A DNA stretch of 64,000 nt from Nymphaea colorata (Eukaryota > Streptophyta > Magnoliopsida > Nymphaeales > Nymphaeaceae). The first letter of the stretch is position 1, and each line of letters starts with the position of its first letter. The notes beneath the pieces are model-generated. The model was not told where the DNA came from, searched no databases, and saw only the letters and a list, made by a program, of their open reading frames with translations. The stretch lies in contig NC_045143.1 in the NCBI RefSeq assembly GCF_008831285.2, positions 21,538,854 through 21,602,853 of the forward strand, written 5' to 3'. Positions 13,556-25,739 of the stretch are shown here, piece by piece. The position numbers were made by a program, and so were the translations under genes.

Positions 13556-15860
13556 CATGACCCCTCCCCCCTGGTATTTTGGAAAAAATATGGTACATAT
13601 ATTTTTAAAAATTTTTAATTTGGGCTATGCAAAAATTTTGAAAAATATTGTTCAGTACTTATATATTTTTTGCTAATGCTATTCCACCCTTCCTAAAAAA
13701 AATTGCTGGCTTTGCCCTTGTATCTAGGGTCTTCTGTTTTTTATTTCAAGTCCATTTCATCTCAAGTTAATGAAATTATGAGTACCCCAATCCTCACACC
13801 AAGTTTTCACCTTTACAGTTAACCAAACACCACTAAATTAAGTAACAAACCTCTTCTCATCCCCAAAAGGCAGCTTTTCCATATCCAAGAGAAATAAACA
13901 TTACTTTACAGTGTTCACAAGCTCCCATTCAAGTATTGGTGTCTGACCAAAAGAGTACATAAGGAGCTGGTAACGTCAAGAAGGCCAAGACCACCTTCTT
14001 GTATCGGAGCAAGCAGACTTCCAACTAAGTAAGTGACAATTTATTCTCTACAAAGTTCAGTACAATAAGTGGAAGTCTAAATGCTCTCACCCAATAACCC
14101 ACCACTTGCTGCAGAACATGCTTCTCATATAAGTAAGTGGATGGTCCACCCTTCCACAAAGCTTCTCACATAACTCAGGAGTGAGAGTACCAACAAATAA
14201 TGGAACCCAAATAAGTAAGGGGAAGTTCAGACAACGGTCAAAGAAATTGGTTTGCAATGACCATTGTGTTGTCAAGAACATTAAAATGAAATGAATTTAC
14301 AGTCAGACCTGCTTTGTAAGTGAAATCAGGTAAAACTTGGTTTAAACAAGAAGTGGATTTTCACAACAGCCCAAAAAAATAAAAGGATGTCATTTGCAGA
14401 GAAGAAGTAAATTGAGAAAGTCATTTTAGGGGCTTCCTGCCCTTTAAAACTCTCTGTTGGAGGTTTTCAGATAAAACTTCCACAACACAACAATAGTAAA
14501 CAAAAGTGGAGAGAGAGGGTGCTTTTGTCATCGCCCTCCATGGCAGCAAAAAGTGGTTCCCTGCCTTTTTATAGGTGACAAATAAGGAAGCAGTAGAAAC
14601 ATAAGTAATAATTTTCCTCATCCAATCTTCACATGATGCTAAAAAAGAAAGACCAAAGTGCAGGAAAAACCATCTCACTTTGCCATAAACTTTTGGAATA
14701 TCTAATTTGAGGAGAAAAAATTGTTCTTTATGCCCTTATCCAAGCTGTTGACCGCTTCAAGTGCAAGGTGCATGGTTGGTGTATAAATCTACTAGAGAGA
14801 TCAGATGCCCTTGTTCTGAGCCAATAATTGTGCTAAAACAATCTTCATTCTCTCAGCCATCAACTTAGCAACTAGTTTATAGATCAAATTGCATAATGAT
14901 GTAGGTCAAGACTTTTATGTCCATAGTGACATGAAATTAAAAATCAATATCATATGTGTTGCATTTACCTACCTTACAACCTCATTTGTGATGAAGAAAT
15001 TTCTCACCACTAGAGATGCTTATTTTGCATCCCAAATTTCTTTTGGTTCACCAATGGGAATTTGTTCTGCAAAGTGGAAAAGGGTCCACCCACCATCAGT
15101 ATGAGGCTTAATTTTTCTGGCGCGTTGTTCATTCTTGGTGCATTTCCACATTCATTTAGGCATTATTCTCCACTTAAATGCAGTGTGGGGCATGGTGAAG
15201 ATTTTAAATAGTTTTAGAAATTTTAAACGTTATAAAGCAAAAAATGATGTAAGAGTCAATCCTTAAAATAAGAAAACAGTTTGTGAGGCATTGGAAAAGA
15301 GAGTTCTATAAACTTTTTTATAAAATGGTACGAGATATTTTTTAGAAGAAATAATCTTAACTAATGAATCGTTTGATTTGGAAAAATCATTTGAAATAAA
15401 AAATCAAGTCAGTTTTTGAAAAAAGAGCTTTAATAAAAATTTTTAATGAATGATCATTTGTAGCATAAAGAAAATTAGTAGCTATCTTCCAGGACAAATT
15501 AATCTCAAGGTTTTAGCCTAACTCAGTTACCACATTATTAGGGCTCGATCTTAGCTTAGGTTTTTTGAAGGAGTGAGAGAGAGAAATCGAAGAGAGAAAG
15601 ATAAAAGAAAAAAGAGAGATTAAAAGAGATGTAACAAAAGAAAGAAAGAGAATGAGATTTTAAAAAAGGGAGAGAGAAAACTGAAAAGAGAGAGAAAAGA
15701 GGAAAAGAAAATTTTTACAAAGAGATAGAGAAAGAGAGAGCAAAAACGTGGGAGAGAAATCGAAGAGAGAGACCTGAGAGAGAAATAGAGAAATTAAAAG
15801 AGAGATTTTAAGTTCAAAATTCTCTTTCGTGGATGGAAACTAGGATTAGCAAGTTAGGCC
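13555..15860. repeat. Dispersed repeat, copy B (partner 880-3470)
   Basis: This is the longer copy of the repeat described for 880-3470. It carries the LINE remnants listed separately and ends in a GA-rich tract (about 15570-15812) like the partner. After 15860 the copies no longer correspond. Confidence 0.6.
13975..14905 (-). mobile_element. LINE (L1-type) reverse-transcriptase remnants
   Basis: On the minus strand, about 14815-14905 reads SLCNLIYKLVAKLMAERMK followed by IVLAQLLAQN. This matches the conserved plant L1 RT block (RPISLCN.. YK..K.. A.R). Further along the element, about 13975-14030, the minus strand reads APIQEGGLGLLDV. That resembles the P(K/I).EGGLG(L/I) block downstream of the polymerase palm in plant LINEs. 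The intervening sequence is out of frame or diverged, and no complete ORF, poly(A) tail or target-site duplication was found. Only the two short blocks are firm evidence. Confidence 0.6.
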
Positions 15861-16351
15861 TCCTAGTGCCCTTCTGTGCTGAGCATGGCAGGGGCCTCTT
15901 GGTGAGAGCACTCTGCTAAACACCGAACGCTCTCTCCCAATTGGCTTGAATTTGATTGAGTCAATGAGGTGGGTATTGGTCCCGCCACCCTAGGCAGGCC
16001 CCACACGAGTCCCAGTAGCATGCATAAAATTTAAAAAAAAAAAGAAAAAGCGAAAATTTCATATTTTTCTAAGGCCAAAATGACCTTTTTGTAAAATTAA
16101 TTTGGGCTCCGGTTCCCAAACCTGGAAGGGTCCATGTCGATGTCAAATGCCTGAATTACAGACTGGATTTGTGTTTTCGTCCAATTTTAGATTTATAAAG
16201 CGAAATTGAGACTGAAGGTGAGGGGAGTTTGTGTGCGCGCTCGGGGATCCAACTTGAAATATGATGCTGGAGGTTGGTTCTCCCGCTTGGTTTTTTATAT
16301 TTGGATAAAAAATTTGCGTTGGATCTAGGTAATGGTTTGTGCATTACATTT

Positions 16352-16394
<43 letters not shown>

Positions 16395-17095
16395 ATTTAT
16401 TTATTTATTTATTTATTTTGTATTTTGATCTGTATTTTGACTCTATTTTTGGATCTTGGATCTAATGCTTAGTTTTTTATCTGAATTTGGCACAATTTTT
16501 TTATCTGAAGCTGAGATTTGGATTCAGATCTAAGGCTCAATTTTGTATCTGGATCTTAAATTTGGGTCTAGATAAGGATCTATGGATCCATTTTTTCTTT
16601 AGATCTTGGATTGGATCAGATATGAATCCAAGGCTCTTCCATCTGGACTAGGTGGAACTAGATATGGACGGAGGGCTCTTTTGGACTGAATCCATGTCTG
16701 AATGTGGATTTGAATTACAAAATATGTCTGGATTTGGGCTGTGCTTGAGTCTAAACTTCTGAAATTAGATCTAAATGGGTCGTAAATCGAGTTGAAAATT
16801 GATCAAAATTAAGGAAAATCAAGGTGTTTGCAGCTAGCAATCTTTGATATTTTGTTGTAAACTCGCCATAAAATGTTCAAAAAATGCTGATTACCCCAAA
16901 CAACGGTTGGATCTATCCTCCACCACAGGCAAGACAATCATGTGGTGGTGGAGCTAATTAAACGGACCCACTCACTCAACTTCATTTTTATGAGGGGAGT
17001 GCCTAAGTCTATAAGTCAACTATAATTTTCGACAGCAGCCTCATCTTTATCATTAGTTCCTGCTTTGCCTTTCTTCCCCTCCATATTCTACAATC
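15860..17095. other. Intergenic DNA with TA and ATTT microsatellites
   Basis: A (TA)n run occupies about 16353-16391 and passes into (ATTT)n to about 16420. From 16430 to 16760 GGATCT/GATTTGGAT-like motifs recur in a degenerate way. No gene is seen. Confidence 0.6.
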
Positions 17096-17285
17096 CCCCT
17101 ATTCCCAATACTCATACCAAATTTTCACCTTCTTACCATTACCCAAACACCGCTAGATTAAGTAACAAACCGCTTCTTGTCCCCAAAAGGCAGCTTTTCC
17201 ATATCCATGAGAAATGAGCTTTAGTTAACAGGGTTCACAAGCTCCAATTAAGTATTGGTGTCTGACCAGAAAAGTTACAGTAAAC
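17096..17285. repeat. Third partial copy of the 0.9/13.6-kb repeat
   Basis: Shared motifs with 13790-13960 include TTACC(A)AAACACC, AAGTAACAAACC, CCCCAAAAGGCAGCTTTTCCATA and TATTGGTGTCTGACCA. Copy A has part of this near 1330-1410. Confidence 0.75.
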
Positions 17286-17289
17286 AAAA

Positions 17290-17878
17290 AACAATATCAC
17301 CAGAACATGTCGAAGGAAAACCCTGTTGAATAAGTAGAGTTAGACCAGGGATAACATGAACAAGCATTTGAGCTTCTATGAAGAGTCTTTTTGTATCCAT
17401 TGTATATGCAAAAAAAAAAGGGTATTACATGCGCAACCCTTAGTATCACAGTGCAAGACATTTATCCTAGCTTCCTCAAGAGTACATAGGCTCAACATAG
17501 GGGAAGTGCATCCCCAAGGGGGTTGGTGCCTTAGGCAGGTGGGGGCGGGTAGACTGCTAGTTTCTGTTTTGAATCCCCATTGTGTCAACTCCCTGTGCTG
17601 CAAAGTGGAGGCACAGATATGAAAATTGATCCATAATGTGGGCACCTTTTCCAAGCCACCAAAATCAGACTTGGACTTTATGGGGACTTTATTGTAAAAA
17701 ATGACTTCTAATACTCATTCTGCTCTCCGAAACAGGGGAAACGCAAAACTTTTGACCATTTTTCTGATTTTGTTTGATGAATTTAGCAAGTTAAAACTAC
17801 GGGAAGCCCCGCATAAGCCAATGGGTACATGTCCACTCTTCATTTCCTAAAATATCATTACATGTCTTTATGGTTGCA
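17290..17878. other. No gene supported
   Basis: An 88-codon open frame (17356-17622, plus) is present but matches no family I know and overlaps an equally long frame on the other strand. Confidence 0.4.
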
Positions 17879-18056
17879 GCCAGTGGTAGAGCAAAAAATT
17901 TGTGGTTGAGGGGAACTAGAAGTGTAAGATTCAAATCTTAAGGGAGACTGATATGTAAAAAGCTGAAAATTAATGAAGTTTTTGTATGCAAATAGTTTTT
18001 TTTTTTTGGGTTGGTGTGGGCAAGTGCCCACACTAGCAATAATGTAGCTCTGCCAC
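17879..18056. mobile_element. Small TIR element (MITE-like), about 175 bp
   Basis: The left end CAGTGGTAGAGC and the right end GCTCTGCCACTAG are near-perfect inverted repeats. The interior is A/T-rich with a poly-T run and no ORF. It is too short to encode a transposase, so it would be non-autonomous. I did not find a convincing target-site duplication, so the superfamily is open. Confidence 0.5.
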
Positions 18057-18059
18057 TAG

Positions 18060-18545
18060 GACACAGTAGCTAAGTTTTCACTATGGTCTGCACGCTATGC
18101 ATCCCCATTTTTGGCTGCTGTAAATAAAATTTCTTGTTAATACAAGTCCAGAGCGTAACTCCCACCATCTTCCATAGGAAACCTGAGCTGCTAATTACCC
18201 TATATCTAGAGATGTCAGCATATCAGATTTGGATCAGATATCTGACCAAACTCTATCGAAAAAAATCACATATGAAAAAAGAAAATATCTGGTTAATAAG
18301 GCAGATCATATTTGTATTTAAGAAATGACATATGATTAGATTCAGATATACATAATATCCTATCACATTTGGATTCATCGGATTTATTTTTAAAGAAATA
18401 TCTTATATCTAATGCTCTTAAATTCTAAAAAAATGGCTATATTTGGTTTAAAATTTGGATTCAGATTCAGATATGAATGTAAAAGTCAATTGTGAAATCA
18501 GATTTTGAATTTGGATATAGATATAAATTTCTTTGTTTTTCAAAT
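18060..18545. other. Degenerate GATTTGGAT/ATCTGA-rich intergenic DNA
   Basis: Degenerate GGATT(C/T)AGAT and ATCTGAATCC motifs recur here and again at 18940-19380, 12040-12420 and 4150-4480. They look like the decay of one simple-repeat-rich dispersed sequence. No gene is seen. Confidence 0.45.
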
Positions 18546-20225
18546 ATGAATATCCAAAAAGTGGATACAGTTAAAAGTATATCTGATTTGAATGTGATCT
18601 GCTGACATCCCAACTATATCCTCATAAATTGTCCAACTGAACTCAAAGATCAGAAGACAAACATGCAGCCCCTACGAAAGGAATTAGCATGAGATTTGCA
18701 GTTGGAAGGAATGCAACAGGCAAGCTTAGCATCGCAAAGAGGTTCTGAGACACTCTTTGTTACACATATCAATGGCCAAAAAGAGCAGCAAATAAGCCAG
18801 ATGTGGGCTGGTATGAGCAGTTGCCGGCTGGGTCAACAGCTTTTCAATGAGGAGTGGACTTGGATTGTGGATCTAGCATTAGGAGCTCCCACCCAGGTTT
18901 GCTTGTCATATGCCATCAGCTATAGGGATGTCAACGGATCAGATTTGAATAAAATATACTCTTAACGATATGTAGCTGCTTTTCAAATATTAACATGTTC
19001 ATATTTGAATTCTGATTTGGACATGAATGAATAAAAGTCATATCTAAGTCTGAAATCCAATTTTGCAATCTGAATATGATCTGAATCCAACCTTGCATTC
19101 ACTTCCAAATCTGAATTTTTAACCAAATCTAGCTGACTTTCAATATATAAGAGTGTTAGATGTATGATATTTGTTTAAAACTAAATCTGGTCTGAATTTG
19201 AATCTGATCAAATATTTACATATATCTGAATCCGAAACCAATAGAATGTCATTTCTTAAATCCAGACCTGATCTGATTTTTCCATTGGACATTATATTTT
19301 TTTTCTATAACTGGTTTTTCAGAATGGTTTGGTTGGATATCTGATTCAAAATCGAATATATTGACATCCTTAACCAGAAATTCCTATCTCCACCAGAGGA
19401 AATGGGAGTCAAAGATGCACCATGATATGTGAGTGATACTACTACTTCATTCTAACCAAAGTGGCCACAGGTATTGGCAGATGATCTATGTTTCAAATCT
19501 AGGAAATGATGAGATCATTCAACCTTCTTCGATGCACATTTCAGATTCTTTCTTTCCAAAGTCTAGAGAAGTAACACCCATAAGAATGGAACTAAGGATG
19601 TACCATCAGTGCGCTCCTCAAGCCAACTAGCTATGCTATGGCATGTCAATTCCAAATAGTTGACTACAATATATTACATCACAGACCGGAAAAGAAAAAT
19701 TGAATGAATAGATAACAATAATTTAAGTTTGAAGCAATACTTGACGAACAATATACTAGACAAAGTAGACCACATAATTGCTGGAATTTATTTCTAAATC
19801 TTTCATGCACATGTACGAAACATTTTCACCCAAATACCCTCAGGTGTTCAAGTGACAGCGGCTTATTGAGAAGGAGTTCAAGAGGAATTTTTCCTTCTAT
19901 GCTAGAGTTTGTAACTCGAATGGATATATAACATGCTGTCCCAATGTCATCGCTCCAAAAAATTTGAGGTACGTTCATGTGCATCATAAGAGCCCGAGCA
20001 ATATTCAGAAGTTGTCGGCTTTTTCTTTCTGCTGAGGCATCCCGGTGCAGGTACATTGGTGCTGTATTCCATGCTTCCTCATAATGTTTTTCAATGCATC
20101 ATTCACAAGCATTTTAATCTCAGCACCATATTGGATGAGAATGACGGCACAAAATTCTTCAAAATTTTTTGGCACTTCACTCTAATTTTTGATAAAATAA
20201 ATCCAAGTTACACGAGTCATATCAT
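18546..20225. repeat. Recent segmental duplication, copy 1 (partner 27612-29284)
   Basis: Starting at ATGAATATCCAA the two copies align almost base for base with an offset near 9065. Differences are few substitutions and short indels. The duplicated segment includes an 89-codon frame and the integrase part of the copia remnant. It ends at ACACGAGTCATATCAT. Here it continues into copia sequence, so this copy keeps the original context. Confidence 0.92.
18696..18965 (+). other. Unrecognised 89-codon open frame, duplicated at 27761-28030
   Basis: The frame starts MQLEGMQQASLASQRGSE and ends at a stop just before AT-rich sequence. The copy at 27761-28030 encodes the same protein apart from one K-to-R change near the C-terminus. 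Conservation reflects the recent duplication and does not by itself show coding selection. No domain, signal peptide or homologous family is recognised. Confidence 0.25.
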
Positions 20226-21893
20226 CAATGAAAGAGACAGAACTTAAAACCGGCCGGCATGAGAGTCCTCTGGAGCAGGTCCCCAAACATCTGAGTGAAT
20301 GAGATCGAAAGCTTTTTCAGACCTTTCATGAATTGTCTGGAAGGTGAGGCATGTGAATTTGGCAAATTCACATGCATTACACGCTTTATTATCATCAATG
20401 GTGAGGGAAGGGATGAGGGGACTGAGGTTCCGATCATATATGTGTCCTAATCAAGCATGTCAAATTTGATAGTCTGTCCTTTGGGTCGATTTTGATTTGG
20501 TGAAAAACCTCAAACTGTCGGTATCCAAAGTGTAGAGGTCACCATGGCGTTTGGCCCTTACCAATCACCTTCTTCGTGCTCGGGTCCTGAAATGTTACAT
20601 CCTTCTTGGAGAAAACAACCAGACAATCATAATCTTGAGTGATTTTGCTAACAGACATAAGGTTGACAGCTAGCTTAGGAACAAGTAAAGTGGAACTAAT
20701 ATTTTTCTCGAAGAATGTTTTTCCAATGCCAGCAACAACCATAGATGAAGTATCAGCAGAAAAAACAGAATGAAGTATCAGCAGAAAAAATAGAACGATG
20801 AAGGTCCTTATTTAGATCAGCAAGTCTTGTGGGATCATTAGTCATGTGATCAGTAGCACCAGAATCAGCTATCCAGGATTTATTTTTAGTGGCAGTCAAT
20901 AAGGCATAGGACTTACCATCTAAGACGTCGCCCACTAGTTGGGAAGATACAAGATTTGCTTTAGAGAATTTCTGGAAGAATTTTTCTAGGTCATCTTTGG
21001 TGACAAAGTTTGCAAGGTTGATGTCTTTGTCTGGGATTGAAGAAGTTCCCTTTTCCTTCCCTAGTCACCCCACAAGTTCCCAGCAGTTCCTGCAGTGAGT
21101 ACACTTAAGTTTGTTGTGATTTTTCCATGTGTTTGGGTGCTACCTTTGTATGCCTTGATTAGTGCCCGATTGTGAAAGGCACGCTATTCTTTCTTGGCTG
21201 TCTTCTATGGAGTCCGTTTGAGGAGGGACACTCATGACTCTTCACCTTGACATCTCCCTCTGAATCATTTGACAAACAGCATTCAATTTTGGCAGTGGCA
21301 TAGTATTCAGAATTTGAGTCCTTATGGCTTCATAGTCCTCACTCAATCCAATGAGGGCCTTGAAGATTTGATCTTCTTCAAAACACTGTTTGTAAATGAC
21401 TGGATCAGAGGTCGCTGGTCAATATTGGAGGATCTCATCATATAGACTCCTAAGTCTCCCAATGTACCGCTGCACATCTTGGTCATGGAGGGTGAGATTG
21501 GCAATCTCGCATTGTATATGGTATACTTGAGCAAGATTATTTTGCTCACTGTAAAGTTCTTTTAGAGCCTCCCAAATTCCGTGCGTGGTATCTTGATATG
21601 TAAACAGATTTGCTATGGATGGTTATGTAGAGTTGAGCAGCCATGCCATAACCATGTAATTCTCTGCTTCCCATTCATCATAGTTGGGATCAGTAGAGGC
21701 TGGTGCTTTGATTTGCCCGTTAATACATCATGCCTTTGATCTTCCACTAAGAACCAAGCGAGCAGCCTTCGCAAAACTCAAATAGTTAGCACCATTGAGT
21801 GGGGTGGAGGCAATTTTTAGGGTATTATGCTCAGTGGACTTGGCTCCCTTGAATGTTTCATCTCTTTGATTTGAGCTAGCAGTGTCGGCCATG
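19826..21893 (-). mobile_element. Ty1/copia retrotransposon remnant (gag, protease, integrase; RT lost)
   Basis: Read on the minus strand the order is gag, protease, GAG-pre-integrase, integrase, as in copia. Gag begins at about 21893 (MADTASSNQRDET, later LNGANYLSFAKAARL) and has an in-frame stop. The protease segment (20935-20539) has SWIADSGATDHMT with the catalytic D-S-G, followed by VPKLAVNLMSVSKI. The GAG-pre-integrase end (20437-20225) reads HAGFKFCLFH-like after frameshifts. The integrase fragment (20056-19826) keeps AERKSRQLLNIARALMM and IEGKIPLELL but has lost the QNGI of the usual QQNGIAERK motif. Beyond 19826 no RT or RNase H follows. Neither LTR nor a primer-binding site is visible. 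It abuts the truncated terpene synthase. Confidence 0.88.
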
Positions 21894-22222
21894 ATATTGG
21901 CGCTGCGGATTCCCAGCTGAAGACAGTCTGGTCGCAGGCGACTCTCTCTGTCGCAGGAGGTCGCAAGGTCCTTTAGAAACCTGTGGCACTTTTAAATTCG
22001 GTATATCTTCACTGGATTGTCCAAAAAATCTGAAAATTGGATAAAAAATACTAGACACGTGCCCAAATCCAATGCCACCTTACTCGACCTCTGAATCGCC
22101 TCTAGTCAAAAACGCGCTTCAGAGAAAGTCACGCCTGGAATGCCCTGTCTGGCGGGGTTTGTGAAGCAGAAACTAGAGATAGAGTTGCTCCGTCTAATTT
22201 ACCAACCATAATTATCCTTTAC
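21894..22222. other. Interval between copia gag and the terpene synthase, no gene seen
   Basis: This stretch follows a 5' splice donor of the terpene synthase pseudogene, so it should have been intron leading to exon 5. I find no exon 5 and no LTR end. The breakpoint lies somewhere in this interval. Confidence 0.5.
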
Positions 22223-23700
22223 CTCTCAACAACTTGCACAAAGCGTTCGAGCTCCTCAACAGACTTATGCTCGCCGAATATGTCCTCAATGGTGGCCATC
22301 AAGTAGGAGACCCTGGCGAATTGGATCCTGTACCATGAGAACTGTGGCTCATGCATCTTCCCCCCCGCCATGAAGTAGCTCTCCACCAGCCTATCTCTGA
22401 CGAAGATAATGTGATCGCCCAAGCCCAAGTCCCTCCACCACCTGCAAACACCCATAACAAAGGACTCATGGTTGATTATTAGTGGACCCAATGGTGCAAA
22501 CCAGCAACAATGTAACATACATGATATTCATTTCTGATATACATATATACATAGAATGACATTACTTGCTGCATTATTTTCAACTATTAACCAAGTTATT
22601 TAGGCAAGAATGCAAGAATGAATTGTACCCGGATAACTCCCTGAGCTCTCTTTGGTGGATTGTCTGCACTATGTTGAAGTCCAGCCTAGTGAACTCATGC
22701 AGCACTTGGCTTCTGCGGTCCATCCTCTCGAATGTCTCAATATACTCTCGGGCCTCGACCCTGCGAACCCTTCTATGGAGTGTCACCTGCAGAGCACGCT
22801 GTACCTGTTGAGACATCCTCAGGTCCATGCGGCTCATCCTTGCTCTAAGATGCTCTTAAGAGAAGGCCATAGCTTCTTCCAACACAGTTTCTCCTTCACA
22901 GGCTAGTTGTGATGCTTTGTAGAGGCTCAGCAACCCCCTCATGTCCTCATGAAGATTCCCAGAGAACCGGCCAGACTGTTCCATAAATCTACTAAAGCAC
23001 TCTACGAAATGTAGAAAGAAACTTTAATGGTTAGTGTCAATTAACACATTTGTAAAAGACAGTCTAGATTATGAACTAATTATTAAGTCAATATTTCGCA
23101 ATTAACGTATGTGTACATATATATATATACCTGCAGAAACATTATAGCCATGTTGCCTCAGAATTCTAAACCGAAGTGAAGAAGAGTAGATGTTCTCAAA
23201 TCCTCTAGTTCTCGTGGATATGGCATCTAGCGATCGCCTGATCTCACTCTCAAAGTGATAGGCTACTCCTAAACATTCGAGTGAATCAATGAGCTCCAAC
23301 TGAGCCACTTGCTCAGTTGTAGATGTTATAAGTTGTCGGACTTCTCTTCTCAATTCTTCAACTCTGGTCCTTTGTATTTTGATCTGCTTTCATTTTCATA
23401 TCCCAGAATTAGGATCACATCATAATACCAAAATAAACAAAATAATAGTCAGATCAGAGGTATGGAAAATTACTGATGTTGCGCTGGTAATGGACAGGAT
23501 GAAGTCATAGTTCCATGTACTTGGCTGATATCTAGAAGGCCTCCTTTGAGCGGCAGATCTACCGCAGCCCTCAGCCCTTGGCTCACATCTCACAAGGGTG
23601 GTGCTCCATGGCTTGAACCCAGCCTTGCCATTAGGAGCAAGCTTGGGGGAAGCAACGAAAGGAGTGGAAGGTAAGCAAGATGAGCAGCCATTAGAACAGT
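22223..23700 (-). pseudogene. Terpene synthase pseudogene, 5' half only
   Basis: Terpene synthases convert prenyl diphosphates to terpenes; TPS-a/b types have seven exons. Four are recognisable here. Exon 1 (ends 23474) has RR at 23540-23545 and W at 23513-23515 with exactly eight residues between (RRPSRYQPSTWNYDFI). Exon 2 (about 23388-23131) reads LELIDSLECLGVAYHFE and ends FRILRQHGYNVSAG. Exon 3 (about 23001-22633) ends FNIVQTIHQRELRELSG. Exon 4 (22441-22223) is 219 nt, the size usual for the family, and reads WWRDLGLG to VEELERFVQVVER. GT/AG sites are intact between these exons. Disablements: a TAA at 22856-22858, the DDXXD motif changed to EDIFG, no in-frame start codon for exon 1 (ATG at 23691 is in another frame), and exons 5-7 missing. 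An RR(X)8W behind a Ser-rich leader fits a plastid monoterpene synthase, which is inference. Confidence 0.92.
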
Positions 23701-23760
23701 GTGTATTTGTTGTTGAATGCTGAAGGCTTACACTGCCTGTCGGATGACTTAGCTCTGGAT

Positions 23761-24650
23761 TGGTTTGCTAGTTTATACAGAGCTGCATCCGAGTGTGCAT
23801 TGCATGTCTATAATGGTTAGAGAATTTTAATTAGGTTCAATCTCTTAAAATATGGTGTTTGCGTAAGCTATAAATGTTTAATTTTTTTTTCTTTGTATAT
23901 AAATAGAAAGTATTAAACTATGACACTTGGCCAAGCCATAATTATTTGGTACTTTTATTTTATAGATAGAATGCATTCTTTCTTCAAGTTTTTTATATGC
24001 ATTATAATCCAACACTTATTAGCTAATGTTTGCCACTTAAAACCATTTTTGTTAAAGACCATGTTTATTTTTTACAAGTATTTGAGTAATTGCACCCCTT
24101 CACCTTTAAGTGGTGCAACTTGCCGTTGCAACAATATTATGAACATGGTTTGCTAGCTTATAAGGAGCTGCATCCAAGTGCATATTGCATGTCTATAATG
24201 GTTAAAGAATTTTAATAAAGTTCAATCTCTTAAAAATATGGTATTTGCGTAAATTATAAATGTTTGATGCTTTTATCTTTCTATATAAATAGAATGCATT
24301 AAACTATGACACTTGCCTAAGCTATAATTATTTGGTACTTTTATTTTATTTGCATATAGATAGAATGCATTCTTTCTTCACGTTTTTGATATGCATGATA
24401 ATCCGACACTTATTAGCTAATGTTGGCTACATAAAACCATTTTTATCGAAGACCATGTTTATTTTTTACACGTATTTGAGTAATTGTACCCCTTCACCTT
24501 TAAATGGTGCAACTTGTCGCTTCAACAATATTATGAACATGGTTTGCTAGCTTATAGAGAGCCGCAACCGAGTGCACATTGCGTGTCTATAATGGTTAGA
24601 GAATTTCAATGAAGAGTAACAACTTAGCTTATGTTGCTTACATAAGCTAC
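23761..24650. repeat. Tandem repeat, unit about 385-394 bp, two units plus a partial
   Basis: The motif TGGTTTGCTAG(T/C)TTATA starts at 23761, 24146 and 24540, giving spacings of 385 and 394. Each is followed by GTGCATTGCATGTCTATAATGGTTA and later by a TTCTTTCTTCA(A/C)GTTTTT block. Frames of 72-78 codons in each unit are translations of the same repeat and show no domain. Confidence 0.9.
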
Positions 24651-25233
24651 AGTCGTTTGACACACTTTCTTTGAGCGAAAATAAAATGCACTAAAAGATG
24701 GTGTTTGTGTAAGTTATAATTCTTTGTATAAATGTAGAATGTATTCATTGTTTCAATGAAAATTTTAATGGGTTGGTGTCGGCAACCGGCCCCAGCCACC
24801 ATGTGTTTCTGCCATTGTTCCGAGAGAAGCATGTAAGGGAAAAGAGGAAAAAGAAAAGAATGATGAAAACATGTGGCAGACCCAATTATCTCACTACTTG
24901 TCATAGAAGCTGCCAAAGGAGAAAGAAAGGAAGGAAGGACAAAGCTACCCCTTCAACCACAATTAGGAATGTCAATGGATCATAGTCAAATTGGATTTAC
25001 CTTTAGCCATATCTAAATCCAAATCTGGAATCCTATTTCACAAGCTGAATTTTATTTGTCAGACCCAACTATCTCACTACTTATCACTTTTTTATCTATG
25101 TTGTTCTCCCAACCACCGTCATGAAAATGATCAATTTCTATTCTGCTGGAGGCCGCAAAGCCAGTTTCCTCTGCAATCTAAACTTATAGACATGATTTTA
25201 AATTTGGTAAGAAACAAACACACACACACACAC

Positions 25234-25274
<41 letters not shown>

Positions 25275-25455
25275 GTTAATCATATTCTGGATCAGAATAA
25301 TGTTTTTAATAATCTAAAAATGAATGGCTCTTTTAACATCAAAATTTGGAACATTGTAGAAAAGAACAATTCTTTCATGAAAATAACTTGAACCAAAACA
25401 TGATTTTCATAAACTTAGTATTAATTATATACATATTAGAAGGTTCAAATTTTAT
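24650..25455. other. Intergenic DNA with a compound (CA)n(TA)n microsatellite
   Basis: Repetitive CA (about 25218-25236) is followed by TA (about 25239-25270). No gene is seen. Confidence 0.6.
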
Positions 25456-25707
25456 TTAAAATATATTTTAATATAAATTTGAGAGGTATGGCTTTATCCC
25501 TTAGTGAAGTGGTATGGTGTGTGTGTGTGTGTATTAATGACACTAGGGATGGGGTACAAAGGCTTCAGACTTACGATCTCAACTATTAACTACTAAAATA
25601 CTCTTAAGGTAATATCTAAAAGGTTAGATTGTTATAGAAAAAAATTGTTTTGAACATTGCATTTAGATGTATATAATTGTCCACTTGGTTCAACCATCAT
25701 CTTCTAG

Positions 25708-25739
<32 letters not shown>

